Notes: a model not told the origin generated them from the sequence alone. A DNA stretch of 64,000 bases from JAFGPL01 sp963781805 (GCA_963781805.1 CAWAHF010000004.1:5084001-5148000); one strand, 5' to 3'; positions 1-10,027 are shown, numbered from the stretch's first letter. Numbers and translations are program-made.

Positions 1-511
1 TTTCGCCTATTTCTTTTACAGGATAAAGAGGTTTTCCTTTTTCATACTCCTGCTGGAATATTTTTCCCTCACGGTATACAATCACTTCGAGATGTGATGA
101 AAGTGCATTAACACAGGATACCCCGACTCCATGCAATCCCCCTGAGACTTTATAGGAATCTTTATCAAACTTACCTCCGGCATGCAATACGGTCATAACA
201 ACTTCAAGCGCTGACTTCTGTTCTTTTTCATGAAAATCTGTGGGTATTCCTCTGCCATCGTCAAGTACAGATATTGAACCATCTTCATTAATGATAACAT
301 CGATATTTTTGCAATGACCGGCAAGAGCTTCATCAATAGAGTTATCAACAACTTCATATACCAGGTGATGCAATCCTTTTGTGGAGATATCACCAATATA
401 CATTGCCGGTCTTTTTCTTACCGCTTCCAATCCTTCCAGCACTTGTATGCTATCGGCAGAATATTTTCCGTTATTTTTCTTTTCCTGATTTTCTAATTCA
501 CTAGTTGTCAT
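1..511 (-). CDS. gyrB: DNA gyrase subunit B, N-terminal part (cut by window edge)
   Basis: This is the first 170 codons of the ATPase subunit of DNA gyrase, read on the minus strand from an ATG at 509-511 and leaving the window at base 1. After a short polar leader the translation gives YSADSIQVLEGLEAVRKRPA, then MYIGD, the GHKL ATPase motif EVVDNSIDEALAGH (the Asn binds Mg-ATP), DDGRGIP, and the ATP-lid glycines of SGGLHGVGVSCVNAL. The PAMYIGD form and the overall sequence favour GyrB over the topoisomerase IV subunit ParE, whose Bacteroidota members usually read MYIG followed by different residues. It introduces negative supercoils together with GyrA in the cytoplasm. The transducer and TOPRIM parts lie outside the window. 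Confidence 0.95.
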   Translation of the reverse strand, partial: MTTSELENQEKKNNGKYSADSIQVLEGLEAVRKRPAMYIGDISTKGLHHLVYEVVDNSIDEALAGHCKNIDVIINEDGSISVLDDGRGIPTDFHEKEQKSALEVVMTVLHAGGKFDKDSYKVSGGLHGVGVSCVNALSSHLEVIVYREGKIFQQEYEKGKPLYPVKEIGE

Positions 512-939
512 TTTACTTCAATTATTTTCAAAATAATACCTTAAATCCTGCTTCAATTCATTCATTTTTTTAAATTGATAGCGGTTAACTTTTCTGATAG
601 GCTGAATTTGTGAAAAAATAAATTTTCAGGTTTCAAATTGCTGTTATCTATCATGTATTTTCCAACTCTGATAAGTGGTTTTAAAAGCAAGGCAAATATA
701 CCAAAATATATCCGAATAGAAGCATAAAAAGCCTCTAATAATCAAGGATTTATCAACAAAAAATCAACAAAATTAAAGGATTGGTAAACAGTGCTTTAGA
801 GGGCGTAAAAACTGGTAAAAAATTAACCTGTCCAAAGGTTACGATTTTTATTTTCCAAAAGCCGAAATTTCAGCGATAAAATCTGGTTGTCTTTACCTGA
901 AAAAATCGTTGAGAATGTGAATTGATAATAATTGAAAAC
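512..939. other. 428-bp intergenic region upstream of gyrB
   Basis: No gene is seen here. It holds the gyrB promoter region: read on the minus strand, TATATTTG at 693-700 fits the Bacteroidota -7 consensus TAnnTTTG, but no TTG lies 19-20 bases upstream, so the match is weak. A TTATCAACA sequence near 752 is one mismatch from a DnaA box; it stands alone. Confidence 0.5.
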
Positions 940-2598
940 CTAGATTTTATAACTGAAGCCTACAATAACATTTAATTTCCGGCCCGGATACTGATTCCAC
1001 AGGAAGTAATTTGATGAGGTGAGATTGTAGAAATTCAGATAGAATGAGAGAATCTTTGAGTATTTATATTCAAGCTCCAGGTTCACATCAATTACAGGTT
1101 TTAATTTAACCACGCTATTCATGGAATCGGGAATTTTTGCATACCGGTTTCCGATAGCAATAATATTTAAGTTGGCGAATATCTTTTCGCGAATATTATA
1201 TTTCGTATTCAGTGAAAGTTCAAAGTCAGGTTTATGCCATGCTTTTAATTCATTACTCATTTTATAATCAAATAACGAGGCTTTAAGCGATAATTTAAGA
1301 TTGGTGTAGGGATCATAATACACTTCTCCGGCATACTTAACCAATTCGGCATCGTCGCTAATCACCTTAAACATATTATCATATTTTCCCAATGTGTCGT
1401 TCAGAAACAATGGCATATTGTTAATCAGGCTGTAGCTTACGCTCAGGTCAAACCCCGATGTTGAGCTGAACAAACCTTTAATCCCACCATATACGTATAG
1501 TTTGTCCATGATTTCAGATGAGGATGCAGGAATGATATATGGATTTTCTGCTGAAAGTCTGTTATAGGTTATAAGTGATGCATCCCCATCGATTCCTACG
1601 TAAGGCATCAAAATCTTTTCCACCACATTAAACTGTAGTCTTGCCCAGGGATAAAAAAAGACATTCTTCTCACCTCCGCTTGCTGCATAGACTCTTCCTC
1701 CTACACGGAATTCATAATCGGTATTTTTCTTTGAAAAATAAGGGCTTGCCGAAAACAAGCTGGTGCTTGCTGAATCAATAAAAATACTTGGTTTCACGTA
1801 ATTAAATCCCAGATCAATCCCAAACATTTTATTTCCGAAACGTTTATTGAGCAAGGCATTCAATGCTAACTGATTTTCGTAATTGTTATGTTTGTCGTTG
1901 AAATTATCGTAGTTCAGATTCAGGTCGTAATTTAAATGATCAGAGTCTGAATAAGTGGAATTATAACGCAGCGATATCCCTGCCCTTGAGTAGGATTGTT
2001 TTATGTTTTTACCTTTAATGTCAAGGGTGGTATCGGGAAATAAAAGGGTATTGTAACCGTAATCATGCACAACGTCCGATCTGAATCTGAAAATTCCTGA
2101 AAGATTGGAATGATCATAGAATTTATTTGCATATAGTTCAGCTTTATTTATGGAATAACCGGCTGGTACTTTATCCTCATTGTCCAGCTTAATTTTCGAA
2201 CCTGACGATTTGTGCATATAATAGAATCCAAGCAGACTGTTTTTTGATCGCAATGAATTTATATTATACTCGGCAACCGGGGTAAAAAAATTACCCATTC
2301 CCAGCATAATATAACTGGTATAAAGTTTTTCCAAAGGTGTACCAAGCATTCTGGCTGCATTTATCGGTTTGAGTTCAAAAGGAGCATCGATTTTTGCAGG
2401 TAATATGGAGTAATCGAATTTTGGAGTAACAGAAGCAGAATCTTCAATTTTGGGCAGGACACTAATTTTATAGGCATCCGAAAGCGAAGGCTCGTAGGGT
2501 TTTACAACCACTACATCGCGATTTATTTGTTGCGCTTTCGATTGTAGTATAACCCCTGAAATAAGTATGCAAATAAGTACGGAAAATATTTTTTTCAT
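940..2598 (-). CDS. Outer-membrane beta-barrel protein, TonB-receptor-like, paired with a TPR protein
   Basis: A 552-residue exported protein with a signal peptide (MKKIF, hydrophobic core, cleavage near SKAQ, residue 22). The N-terminal part of the mature protein carries the phrase INRDVVVVKPYEPSLSDAYK. This is typical of a Bacteroidota family annotated as TonB-dependent-receptor-like, although it has no plug domain that I can recognise. The rest alternates polar and aromatic residues in short strands (for example LNYDLNLNYDNFN) and ends in the aromatic-basic pattern IVGFSYKI, as outer-membrane barrels do. It begins 32 bases after the stop of the large TPR gene and is almost certainly co-transcribed with it. 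The two may form an outer-membrane barrel with a periplasmic scaffold. The substrate is unknown. Confidence 0.75.
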   Translation of the reverse strand: MKKIFSVLICILISGVILQSKAQQINRDVVVVKPYEPSLSDAYKISVLPKIEDSASVTPKFDYSILPAKIDAPFELKPINAARMLGTPLEKLYTSYIMLGMGNFFTPVAEYNINSLRSKNSLLGFYYMHKSSGSKIKLDNEDKVPAGYSINKAELYANKFYDHSNLSGIFRFRSDVVHDYGYNTLLFPDTTLDIKGKNIKQSYSRAGISLRYNSTYSDSDHLNYDLNLNYDNFNDKHNNYENQLALNALLNKRFGNKMFGIDLGFNYVKPSIFIDSASTSLFSASPYFSKKNTDYEFRVGGRVYAASGGEKNVFFYPWARLQFNVVEKILMPYVGIDGDASLITYNRLSAENPYIIPASSSEIMDKLYVYGGIKGLFSSTSGFDLSVSYSLINNMPLFLNDTLGKYDNMFKVISDDAELVKYAGEVYYDPYTNLKLSLKASLFDYKMSNELKAWHKPDFELSLNTKYNIREKIFANLNIIAIGNRYAKIPDSMNSVVKLKPVIDVNLELEYKYSKILSFYLNFYNLTSSNYFLWNQYPGRKLNVIVGFSYKI

Positions 2599-2630
2599 TT
2601 CAGATTTTTTTGATTTTTAACTAATTGAAA

Positions 2631-5600
2631 TTATTGACCAACATTTATTTCAATATCTTTCTGTTCCACAACCTTTTCATCAGCTTGTTGTTTGTCAAGA
2701 TATTGTTTGTGCTTTTCCCGGGCCAAATCCAGAATGCCGTCATCTGAAGTGCCGTAATAATCGATGATGCTTTGCAAGGTTTGTAATGCCTGAAAATAAT
2801 CCCCCTGCTTGGCATAAATATCTGCCCAAAGAATAAAGCTCATGGCCATCCAGTACTGATGCGGTGTTGTCTTTTGGGTAAAATCAGCGATGACCTTGTC
2901 CGCTTCTTTCAAATCGCCGTGTTTAAAGTATATTTCTGCCACCCTGTATTTTGATTCGGCGCCTTCTTCACTGTTAACTTCATCGGCAACTTTCTTAAAT
3001 TCATCCAGCGCCAGCATCAACCTGTCTTTTACATATAACGATTTTGCCAGTTTGAAGTGTGTCTCTCTTTCCGTTGCTTCCGGAAGTTTCTCGATTTCAA
3101 GCACTAATTTGGCGTCATCAATAACATCGCTGTAGTTTTCAAGAATATAATCGCATCTCATCTGGCCGATACGGGCTTCAAGCAAATTTGCACGTGTTTC
3201 GGTAAGCGAAGCAAGTTTCTTGTAATAATCCAGCGCTTGCTGATAATCCTTTTTTGAATAGCTAATGCGCGCCGCTCCCAGAAGCGCCTGTTCGGTAAAT
3301 GTATTTTTCGGTTTGCTAATTACATAATCAAATGATTTAAGCGCTTCATCGTATTGTTTGAGCTGATAATTGCAGTCTCCTTTATAAAAGTTTGCGTTGA
3401 GAATAAAGTTCCCTTCAGGATAATTTTCAATATACCTTTTGAAGCTTTGCGAAGATTTTTCGCAGTCTCCCGACATGTAAAGGTTTTCAGCAGATATGTA
3501 ACTCATAGAATCTTGTTCATGTTTACTCACTTCGGCATAACCACCCAGTCCTTTTGTGAATTCAAAGTAACCGTCTACATTGTTTAGTTCGATATATACA
3601 TTTTTAATTCCACTTAATGCACCTTTGGCTTCGTCTGTTCCCGGATAATCCCTTACAACCCGTTTATAAACATCCATGGCTTCGTTGTTCCTGCCGGTAT
3701 TATAATAAATTAATCCCAGGTTTACCAACGCTCTGGCCATATAGCTGCTATTTGGATACTGGTCAATAATTTTCTTATAATCCTCTATTGCATTATCCTG
3801 TCTGTTCAGGGCAATATAGCTCACACTCATTTCATACAGTGCATCATCTGTATAATTTGATGAGGGATAACTGTTAATCAGTTTACTTAAAACTTCAATT
3901 TTTTCCTGTTCTTTATTTAATACTCCCAGACAGAGGCCTTTTTGGAACATAGCATAATCTACATCTGTACTTTTGTTGGCAATGCTCTTGTCGTAAAAAT
4001 CAATAGCGGCATAGTAATCTTTTCGGATGAAGAAACAATCTCCGGTTCTGTTTAAGGCATCTCCAACAGTTTTCACTTTGGCATCGTTCATTTGTGCAAT
4101 AAACTTTCGAAACCAGTCAGCTGCTTCTGCAAATTTCTTCTGCTGGAAATAGGAATATCCGATACCATATAATGCAAGATTATACTCTGATTGCTGATAT
4201 GCGCCCGGTTTTTCAATAAACGAATTATAACTGGTAATTGCCTTTGCATAATTACCTAACCTGTAATTGGCCTCAGCTTTCCAATAAACTGCCAACAGAT
4301 TTAAATTGTTATCGAATACACCATAGGCTGTCGATTTATTCAAAAGGTCAATGGCTTCCTGGTAATTAAGATTGTTGATTAATTCCAGCGCTCTGTAATA
4401 AGCTATTTTCTGGTAAGCCTTTTTAATATCAGGAGTTTTATTTGAAATTTTTTCCAGGGAAGCAAGCGCCATTTTATAATTTTTTGTAGTCATATAAGCT
4501 TGTACCAGGTATTTATATGCTTCATCCGTTCGCTTTGACGACGGGTATTTTTCGATGTATTGATTTAAGGCCTGAATTGCTTCATTGAATGGAGTATAAG
4601 CAAGTTCGTAGGTAACCACAGCATAGTTAAAAGCGGCATCCTCCTGTATGGTTTTATCAAAATCCATTTTCACCGCTGAAGCAAATGCCATACGGGCATC
4701 GTTTTTACGATCAAGTTTCAGATAACAGTCAGCCAGATGGTAAAGCGCATTCTGACAAAGCAATGAACTACCTCCTGATAGTTTGGCAAACATATCGGCT
4801 GCTTTCTCATACTGTTGAGATTTATAGTAAGCATAGGCAGTCTGGTATTTATCCTCTTTGGTTATATAGTTCGCCATTTGCATATACTTTTCAAGATAAG
4901 GGATAGCTTCGGCATATTTCCCTGTCTCTGTGTACGATTCACCGATAATGCGTGCTACCTCAGCAACTCTCTTCTCCGTGACCTTTTCGATAAACCCGGG
5001 AGCAAATTCAATGACTTTATCGTATTTTTTTTGCAGAAAATAAATTTGGGTTATGTAATAGGGAGCAATAGGCCCAAAGGTTTCATCGGCAGTTAGTTTT
5101 AAAAAACCATTCAATGCTGTCTGATAGTTTTTCTGGGCATAATTAATATGTGCATAATAATATACTGCCGGTGGGGTATATTTTGTATCGAGATCAATGA
5201 TTTCGTAAAAAGCTACCCGGGCATTTTCATAATCATCTTTCGTGAAATAGCAATATCCTTTCTTAAAAAAATATTCGGCTTTATCTTCATTGTCCAGTTT
5301 TTCTTTATCAACCGTAAGGTAATATTCCAGGGCAGAGTTGTATTTTTTACTGGCATAAAAATAATTGGCGAGCTGAAACCGGGCTTCATTAACAAGTGTA
5401 TGCGAAGCGTATTCACCAATAAACCTGTTAGTGAGATATTCAGCATCGTCGTTAAATAATTTCATGGCACACATGGCAGCATAAAATGCCGAGCGTGCTC
5501 TAATTTCAGAGCTTTTATCATAGGATTCATCTTCAGCTACCTGCTCAAAGAATTCTTTTGCGCTACCGTAATTTCCTTTTTCATAAAAAGCTATTGCTGT

Positions 5601-5705
5601 TTGATAGGTTTCATCCTGTGCAAGAAGATATGCTGATTGCTGGCCATTTAATGCCAGAACCAGTTGAAGCATGATTATAGCAATTGAGATGTGTTTGATG
5701 GTCAT
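2631..5705 (-). CDS. Large secreted tetratricopeptide-repeat protein
   Basis: A 1024-residue protein with an N-terminal signal peptide (MTIKHISIAIIMLQLVLALNG). It is followed by TPR-type helical repeats along nearly its whole length, for example AIAFYEKGNYGSAKEFFEQV near residue 38, ALEYYLTVDKEKL, AIPYLEKYMQMANY and AIEDYKKIIDQYPNSSYMAR. The repeats with a YPxSxYxxxA pattern resemble those of BamD and YbgF, periplasmic proteins that bind outer-membrane barrels or peptidoglycan. The C-terminal end is charged and short. The gene is first in a two-gene minus-strand operon with the barrel protein. TPR arrays mediate protein-protein contacts, so a periplasmic scaffold for the neighbouring barrel is the simplest reading. 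I cannot assign a more precise role. Confidence 0.85.
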   Translation of the reverse strand: MTIKHISIAIIMLQLVLALNGQQSAYLLAQDETYQTAIAFYEKGNYGSAKEFFEQVAEDESYDKSSEIRARSAFYAAMCAMKLFNDDAEYLTNRFIGEYASHTLVNEARFQLANYFYASKKYNSALEYYLTVDKEKLDNEDKAEYFFKKGYCYFTKDDYENARVAFYEIIDLDTKYTPPAVYYYAHINYAQKNYQTALNGFLKLTADETFGPIAPYYITQIYFLQKKYDKVIEFAPGFIEKVTEKRVAEVARIIGESYTETGKYAEAIPYLEKYMQMANYITKEDKYQTAYAYYKSQQYEKAADMFAKLSGGSSLLCQNALYHLADCYLKLDRKNDARMAFASAVKMDFDKTIQEDAAFNYAVVTYELAYTPFNEAIQALNQYIEKYPSSKRTDEAYKYLVQAYMTTKNYKMALASLEKISNKTPDIKKAYQKIAYYRALELINNLNYQEAIDLLNKSTAYGVFDNNLNLLAVYWKAEANYRLGNYAKAITSYNSFIEKPGAYQQSEYNLALYGIGYSYFQQKKFAEAADWFRKFIAQMNDAKVKTVGDALNRTGDCFFIRKDYYAAIDFYDKSIANKSTDVDYAMFQKGLCLGVLNKEQEKIEVLSKLINSYPSSNYTDDALYEMSVSYIALNRQDNAIEDYKKIIDQYPNSSYMARALVNLGLIYYNTGRNNEAMDVYKRVVRDYPGTDEAKGALSGIKNVYIELNNVDGYFEFTKGLGGYAEVSKHEQDSMSYISAENLYMSGDCEKSSQSFKRYIENYPEGNFILNANFYKGDCNYQLKQYDEALKSFDYVISKPKNTFTEQALLGAARISYSKKDYQQALDYYKKLASLTETRANLLEARIGQMRCDYILENYSDVIDDAKLVLEIEKLPEATERETHFKLAKSLYVKDRLMLALDEFKKVADEVNSEEGAESKYRVAEIYFKHGDLKEADKVIADFTQKTTPHQYWMAMSFILWADIYAKQGDYFQALQTLQSIIDYYGTSDDGILDLAREKHKQYLDKQQADEKVVEQKDIEINVGQ

Positions 5706-5931
5706 GTGTATTTCTTTAATTATATATAAAAGTACAGATTATAAACGATGGATGTTCAGAATTTATTCTATTTTGATTAACAGAATTTTGTTAATTAGTA
5801 ACCAAATGTGTAATAAGACGCATGTGATTAGATGGAGTGCCATTTTCGAATGATTAAACTTTAATTCTCGGTTTTTATTCTTAATTTAGGCCGTGCATTA
5901 CCATGTTTTCTAATGCAGAAAACCATTACGA

Positions 5932-6633
5932 ATGGATACAATAATTAGTTTTCAAAATGCTTCGATTTTTCAGGAAAATTACCTGGTGTTATCGGAGGTT
6001 ACTTTTGAGGTAACCAAAGGCGAGTTTGTATACCTGATCGGCCGTGTTGGTAGCGGAAAAACCAGCCTGATTAAAACCATAAATGCTGAGTTGCCTCTGA
6101 GAGAAGGTACCGCTGAAGTAACAGGCTTTCAACTCGAAAATCTTAAATCGAAATCGGTACCATCCCTGAGACGTAAATTGGGAATAGTTTTTCAGGATTT
6201 TCAATTGCTGATTGATCGTTCGGTGTATGATAATTTGCTTTTTGTATTAAAGGCCACCGGATGGAAAAACAAATCTGAAATGGACTCCCGGATAAATGAA
6301 GTGCTGGAAAAGACGGGACTTGAATTCAAACACTATAAAATGCCCCACCAGTTATCTGGTGGGGAACAGCAACGTGTGGTTATTGCACGGGCTTTACTGA
6401 ATAGCCCGGATATTATTTTGGCAGATGAACCAACAGGAAATCTCGACCCTGAAACTTCAGAATCGATTATTAAAATATTGTTCGAAATAAGTAATTCCGG
6501 CAGCGCTGTAGTGATGGCAACCCACAACTATACATTGCTTAAAAAGTATAATTCCAGGACCTTGAAATGCGAAAACGGAAAACTTATCGAAATGGAGCGC
6601 ACTGCCGAGATTGATTTTAGTGCGCTTGAATGA
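5932..6633 (+). CDS. ftsE: Cell-division ABC ATPase FtsE
   Basis: A 233-residue ABC ATPase. It has Walker A GRVGSGKT (37-44), the Q loop in FQDFQLL (Q88), the signature LSGGEQQRVVIARAL (from 141), Walker B IILADEP (161-167, Glu166), the D loop GNLDPETS and the switch histidine H198 in ATHN. The phrase IVFQDFQLLIDRSVYDNL is characteristic of FtsE rather than of LolD or MacB. FtsE pairs with the membrane protein FtsX at the division site to activate septal peptidoglycan hydrolases. No ftsX is adjacent; in many Bacteroidota the two are unlinked. It is followed after 42 bases by glycosyltransferase genes on the same strand. Confidence 0.85.
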   Translation: MDTIISFQNASIFQENYLVLSEVTFEVTKGEFVYLIGRVGSGKTSLIKTINAELPLREGTAEVTGFQLENLKSKSVPSLRRKLGIVFQDFQLLIDRSVYDNLLFVLKATGWKNKSEMDSRINEVLEKTGLEFKHYKMPHQLSGGEQQRVVIARALLNSPDIILADEPTGNLDPETSESIIKILFEISNSGSAVVMATHNYTLLKKYNSRTLKCENGKLIEMERTAEIDFSALE

Positions 6634-6675
6634 TTCTTCCTGAACAGTTAAATCCTTAACACACCTGAAACACTA

Positions 6676-7869
6676 ATGGCCGCTAAAAAAACAGTCTGTA
6701 TGTTATCATGTCTTCACGGACTTTATGATGACAGAATTTATTGGAAAGAGGCATTATCACTGAAAAAAAATGGTTATAAAGCCATCCATGTTGGAGTAGG
6801 GGACGAGAATAAAGATTTTTTTTCGGAGGAAGGCATTCAACTCATCCAGATTGCCCGAAAGCACTATTTCTCTAACCCTTATCTTGACAAGGTATTCAGA
6901 ATTATTACTTTTTCAAAATCGGTTTATAAACAAATATTAAGAGTTGCAGCAAAAACGGATGCTGAAGTTTATCACTTCCATGATGTGCAACTGAACAAGA
7001 TTGGACTGAAGCTTAAAAAATTGCCACACAAGCCTATAGTTATTTATGATGTACATGAGCCATATCCTGAAGCTTTCCGTTATGGAGTCAATTCAGGTTT
7101 TATACCAAAGATTATTCAATACTTTTTTTCATTTTATATTAGAAGATGGGAATTAAAACGTTCTGAAAATTACGATATGGTAATTGCTACAGAAGAAAAT
7201 GTAGCCAGGAAATTTGCTAATTTTTTGAATAATAAGGATAAAGTTAAAATAATTTATAATTACACAAATCTGAATCCTAAAATACATTTAACTCCTTTTA
7301 AGGATAAGAATTACGATGCAATTTATACCGGAAGTATACGTTCCACAAGAGGTGTATTTCAGATTATTCATGCAGTTAGGCTTGCCCGTGACAAAGGATT
7401 TAATCTGAAAGTTCTGCTTATCGGACCTGTTCCTGAAAAAGGATTGAAAAAAATGATAAAACTGTTGTTGGAGAAATATCACCTGGAAGAAAACGTTATT
7501 GTGAAAAAACCAGTTGTGTACACCGAGATTGAAAAATTTTATAAACAAAGCAAAACTGGATTGATTGTATTTGACGACAATCCTGTTAACCGTACTATTT
7601 TGCCAATTAAATTATTTGAATATATGGCTTTTGGCTTGCCTGTGATTTGTAGCAATTTTGGTCATATGAAAGCATATACAGAAAAAAATGAAACCGGATT
7701 AATTGTTGATCCTCATAGTTCGGTTGATATTTGTGAAAAAATGATTGAGTTGATTTCAAATGGTAAATTATATGAAAAGTTGTCAAAAAACGGATTACAA
7801 GCTGTGAAAGAAAAATATAACTGGGAATTAATGGAAAAACGATTGCTTGAGATATATGCTTCATTTTAA
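6676..7869 (+). CDS. Glycosyltransferase family 4
   Basis: A 397-residue protein with the two-Rossmann GT-B layout. The N-terminal half contains the acceptor-site region VYHFHDVQLN (about 94-103) and VIYDVHEPYPEAF. The C-terminal half opens with YDAIYTGSIRSTRGVF, has LLIGPVPE, and ends in the nucleotide-sugar site IKLFEYMAFGLPVICSNFGH. There the Glu of LFEYMA corresponds to the second Glu of the family's EX7E motif. The donor and acceptor cannot be read from sequence. Its place before a SAM-fold gene and a Wzx-like flippase points to surface-polysaccharide assembly on the cytoplasmic face. No transmembrane segment is visible. Confidence 0.85.
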   Translation: MAAKKTVCMLSCLHGLYDDRIYWKEALSLKKNGYKAIHVGVGDENKDFFSEEGIQLIQIARKHYFSNPYLDKVFRIITFSKSVYKQILRVAAKTDAEVYHFHDVQLNKIGLKLKKLPHKPIVIYDVHEPYPEAFRYGVNSGFIPKIIQYFFSFYIRRWELKRSENYDMVIATEENVARKFANFLNNKDKVKIIYNYTNLNPKIHLTPFKDKNYDAIYTGSIRSTRGVFQIIHAVRLARDKGFNLKVLLIGPVPEKGLKKMIKLLLEKYHLEENVIVKKPVVYTEIEKFYKQSKTGLIVFDDNPVNRTILPIKLFEYMAFGLPVICSNFGHMKAYTEKNETGLIVDPHSSVDICEKMIELISNGKLYEKLSKNGLQAVKEKYNWELMEKRLLEIYASF

Positions 7870-7907
7870 ATTCTCATATTTAACTTTTAATCTCAACTTA
7901 GTTATCA

Positions 7908-8543
7908 ATGAATAAAATTAAAAAGTTAATTGGGTATATTCGAAATCTCAGTCGTTCAAGAATGCTGCTTTCACTTCACAACAATGGGTATCTGGCTGAA
8001 CTGGAATGGTTTAAAACACTAGATACCAGAATACCAACTGATGCTTCGGGTGAATATATTCCATGGTGCACATATTCTTTCACTGAATTCATTAAAACAC
8101 GATTAGACAAAAAGATGGAGGTTTTTGAATATGGTTCGGGCTATTCATCGATATTCTACGCGAAACGTGTTAAAAATCTTGTAACTGTAGAATATAATAA
8201 AGATTGGGTTGCTAAGATTAAATCGCTGCTTCCTTCCAATACTCAACTTATTTTTGAAGAATTGGATTATGGAGGAAAATATTGTAATGTAATAAACAAA
8301 ACTGAAAAAAAATACGATTTGGTAATCATTGATGGTCGCGACAGAGTCAATTGTATTATGCATTCTGTTAACCATGTTAAAGTAAATGGATTAATCGTAT
8401 TGGATGACTCAGATCGTAAGAATTATAAACCGGGAGTTGAATTTCTGCAGAAGAATGGATTTAAATGTATTGATTTTTGGGGCATTGCCCCGGCAATATT
8501 TCATAACAGGTGTACCACTGTTTTTTATAAGAATAATATTTAG
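7908..8543 (+). CDS. SAM-dependent methyltransferase-fold protein
   Basis: A 211-residue protein with a Rossmann-like methyltransferase core. EVFEYGSGYSSIFYAKRV (about 71-88) is motif I with its glycine-rich loop, VTVEYNKDW supplies the acidic residue that would bind the SAM ribose, and YDLVIIDGRDR (about 138-148) followed by GLIVLDDSD are later core strands. Proteins of this kind are common in polysaccharide clusters and are often annotated as FkbM-like or class I methyltransferases. It lies 38 bases after the GT4 gene and 12 bases before the flippase gene. The acceptor is not predictable. It ends with TAG. Confidence 0.65.
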   Translation: MNKIKKLIGYIRNLSRSRMLLSLHNNGYLAELEWFKTLDTRIPTDASGEYIPWCTYSFTEFIKTRLDKKMEVFEYGSGYSSIFYAKRVKNLVTVEYNKDWVAKIKSLLPSNTQLIFEELDYGGKYCNVINKTEKKYDLVIIDGRDRVNCIMHSVNHVKVNGLIVLDDSDRKNYKPGVEFLQKNGFKCIDFWGIAPAIFHNRCTTVFYKNNI

Positions 8544-8555
8544 TAATTAAAAGGA

Positions 8556-9998
8556 GTGAGCGGAAAATTAAAACATAAATTTTATTCCGATTTACTTTGG
8601 TACTTCATTGGTTCCATTGTTCCTGCGATTATTGTTTTTTTCAGGTTACCTATCTTTACCCGTTATTTTACTCCCGAGGAATATGGTTATTACAGTCTGG
8701 TTACCAGTACTTTTTCGTATCTGTCTATGGTGCTCTTTGCCTGGATTTCTTCCTGTATGTGGCGTTTTTATACAGAATCCGTAAAGAATAGCACTGTCAA
8801 TGCGCTTTATTCAAATCTCATTTTTCTTTCCATTATTTCCTCATGTTCTCTTTTACTCATATCCCTGGGCTGGTTGGTGTTTGTGAAATCTACGCTTGTT
8901 TTCCGACTGGTTACCCTGTCATTTCTGCAATTAACATCGGGTCAGGTGTTGAGCTTATACCTTATTATTGTAAGAATTAAAGAGAGAGCATTTTTTTATA
9001 ATCTGATTTATTCTCTTCAGGCAATTGGTGCGTTTGCGCTACTCTTTTACTTTGCCTTTTCCATTGGTTTTAGAATAGAATCAATACTTATCGGTCAGGT
9101 GATAATTAATGTTTTATTGATTCTTATCGTTCTTCTAACTATCAGGAAGTTTCCCAGAATATCATTATCATTGGTAACTTCAAAATATATGAAAGAGCTG
9201 CTTACCTATGGAGCTGTGGGCCTTTATTCAAGTCTTGGTATTTTAATTCTTACAACCTCTGATCGATACATAATTGCTTTATATGCTGATATAGGCTCAG
9301 TGGGTATTTATAACCAGGTATATATGCTGGGGCAATTCAGCATCTATCACCTAGTAACAGTATATTTTAATACCATTAATCCAAAATTTGTCAAATTGCT
9401 CACATTCAAACCTCAGGATATGAAAGAACAGATATCGGCTTATATTCATTTCTTTATCTTTATCCTGCTCCCGCTGGTGGTTTATTTTTCAATGTTTTCA
9501 AGGCAGATGGCCTTTATTTTACTGGGTGAAAAATTCAGAAGCGGTTATCACATGATACCATTCATTATGTTAAGTTCATTCCTTTATGGCTTAACATTAT
9601 TTAACGAAGCAAAATTAAAATTTGAAAACAGATTCAGGCCTTTTATTGTCGGGATGACCATTGCCTGTTTAGTTAATATTGGTTTGAATTTTTTGCTTAT
9701 CCCTTTGTATGGATATCAAACTGCTGCTATTACCACCCTTATTGCTTACCTGATACTATATATCTGGTTTTATGTAGTTGATGCCATTAAATATGTGAAT
9801 TTGAATCTTTTGAAACAATTACTGCCTATGATATTCATTATTTTACTCCAGATTGGTATTGATTTATTTTTAAGGAAAATATTAGAACTTAAAATAAATG
9901 AGTGGTATACATTTGCAGAGGGTTTTCTTTTCCTGCTTACCTATTATCTGCTGAATAAAAAAACTGCTACGAACATTACGAATTTATTCAAAACATGA
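8556..9998 (+). CDS. Wzx-like polysaccharide flippase (MATE/MOP superfamily)
   Basis: A 480-residue, very hydrophobic protein with about 12-14 membrane helices, opening with the family pattern SDLLWYFIGSIVPAIIVFFR and LPIFTRYFTPEEYGYYSLV. It belongs to the polysaccharide biosynthesis/MOP exporters that flip undecaprenyl-linked oligosaccharide units to the periplasm. The start used is GTG at 8556. An in-frame stop at 8544-8546 leaves no ATG before the first conserved helix, and AAGGAG directly abuts the GTG with no spacer, which is unusual. It closes the run of the GT4 and methyltransferase-fold genes, so the three likely act on one glycan. Confidence 0.85.
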   Translation: MSGKLKHKFYSDLLWYFIGSIVPAIIVFFRLPIFTRYFTPEEYGYYSLVTSTFSYLSMVLFAWISSCMWRFYTESVKNSTVNALYSNLIFLSIISSCSLLLISLGWLVFVKSTLVFRLVTLSFLQLTSGQVLSLYLIIVRIKERAFFYNLIYSLQAIGAFALLFYFAFSIGFRIESILIGQVIINVLLILIVLLTIRKFPRISLSLVTSKYMKELLTYGAVGLYSSLGILILTTSDRYIIALYADIGSVGIYNQVYMLGQFSIYHLVTVYFNTINPKFVKLLTFKPQDMKEQISAYIHFFIFILLPLVVYFSMFSRQMAFILLGEKFRSGYHMIPFIMLSSFLYGLTLFNEAKLKFENRFRPFIVGMTIACLVNIGLNFLLIPLYGYQTAAITTLIAYLILYIWFYVVDAIKYVNLNLLKQLLPMIFIILLQIGIDLFLRKILELKINEWYTFAEGFLFLLTYYLLNKKTATNITNLFKT

Positions 9999-10027
9999 TG
10001 TGATATTTTTTAAAGTAACTAACTTAT

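Noticed and set aside
745..775. DnaA-box-like TTATCAACA near gyrB as a replication origin.
   Set aside because: There is only one near-match, with no cluster of boxes, no AT-rich unwinding pattern beyond the background, and no dnaA or other origin genes nearby.
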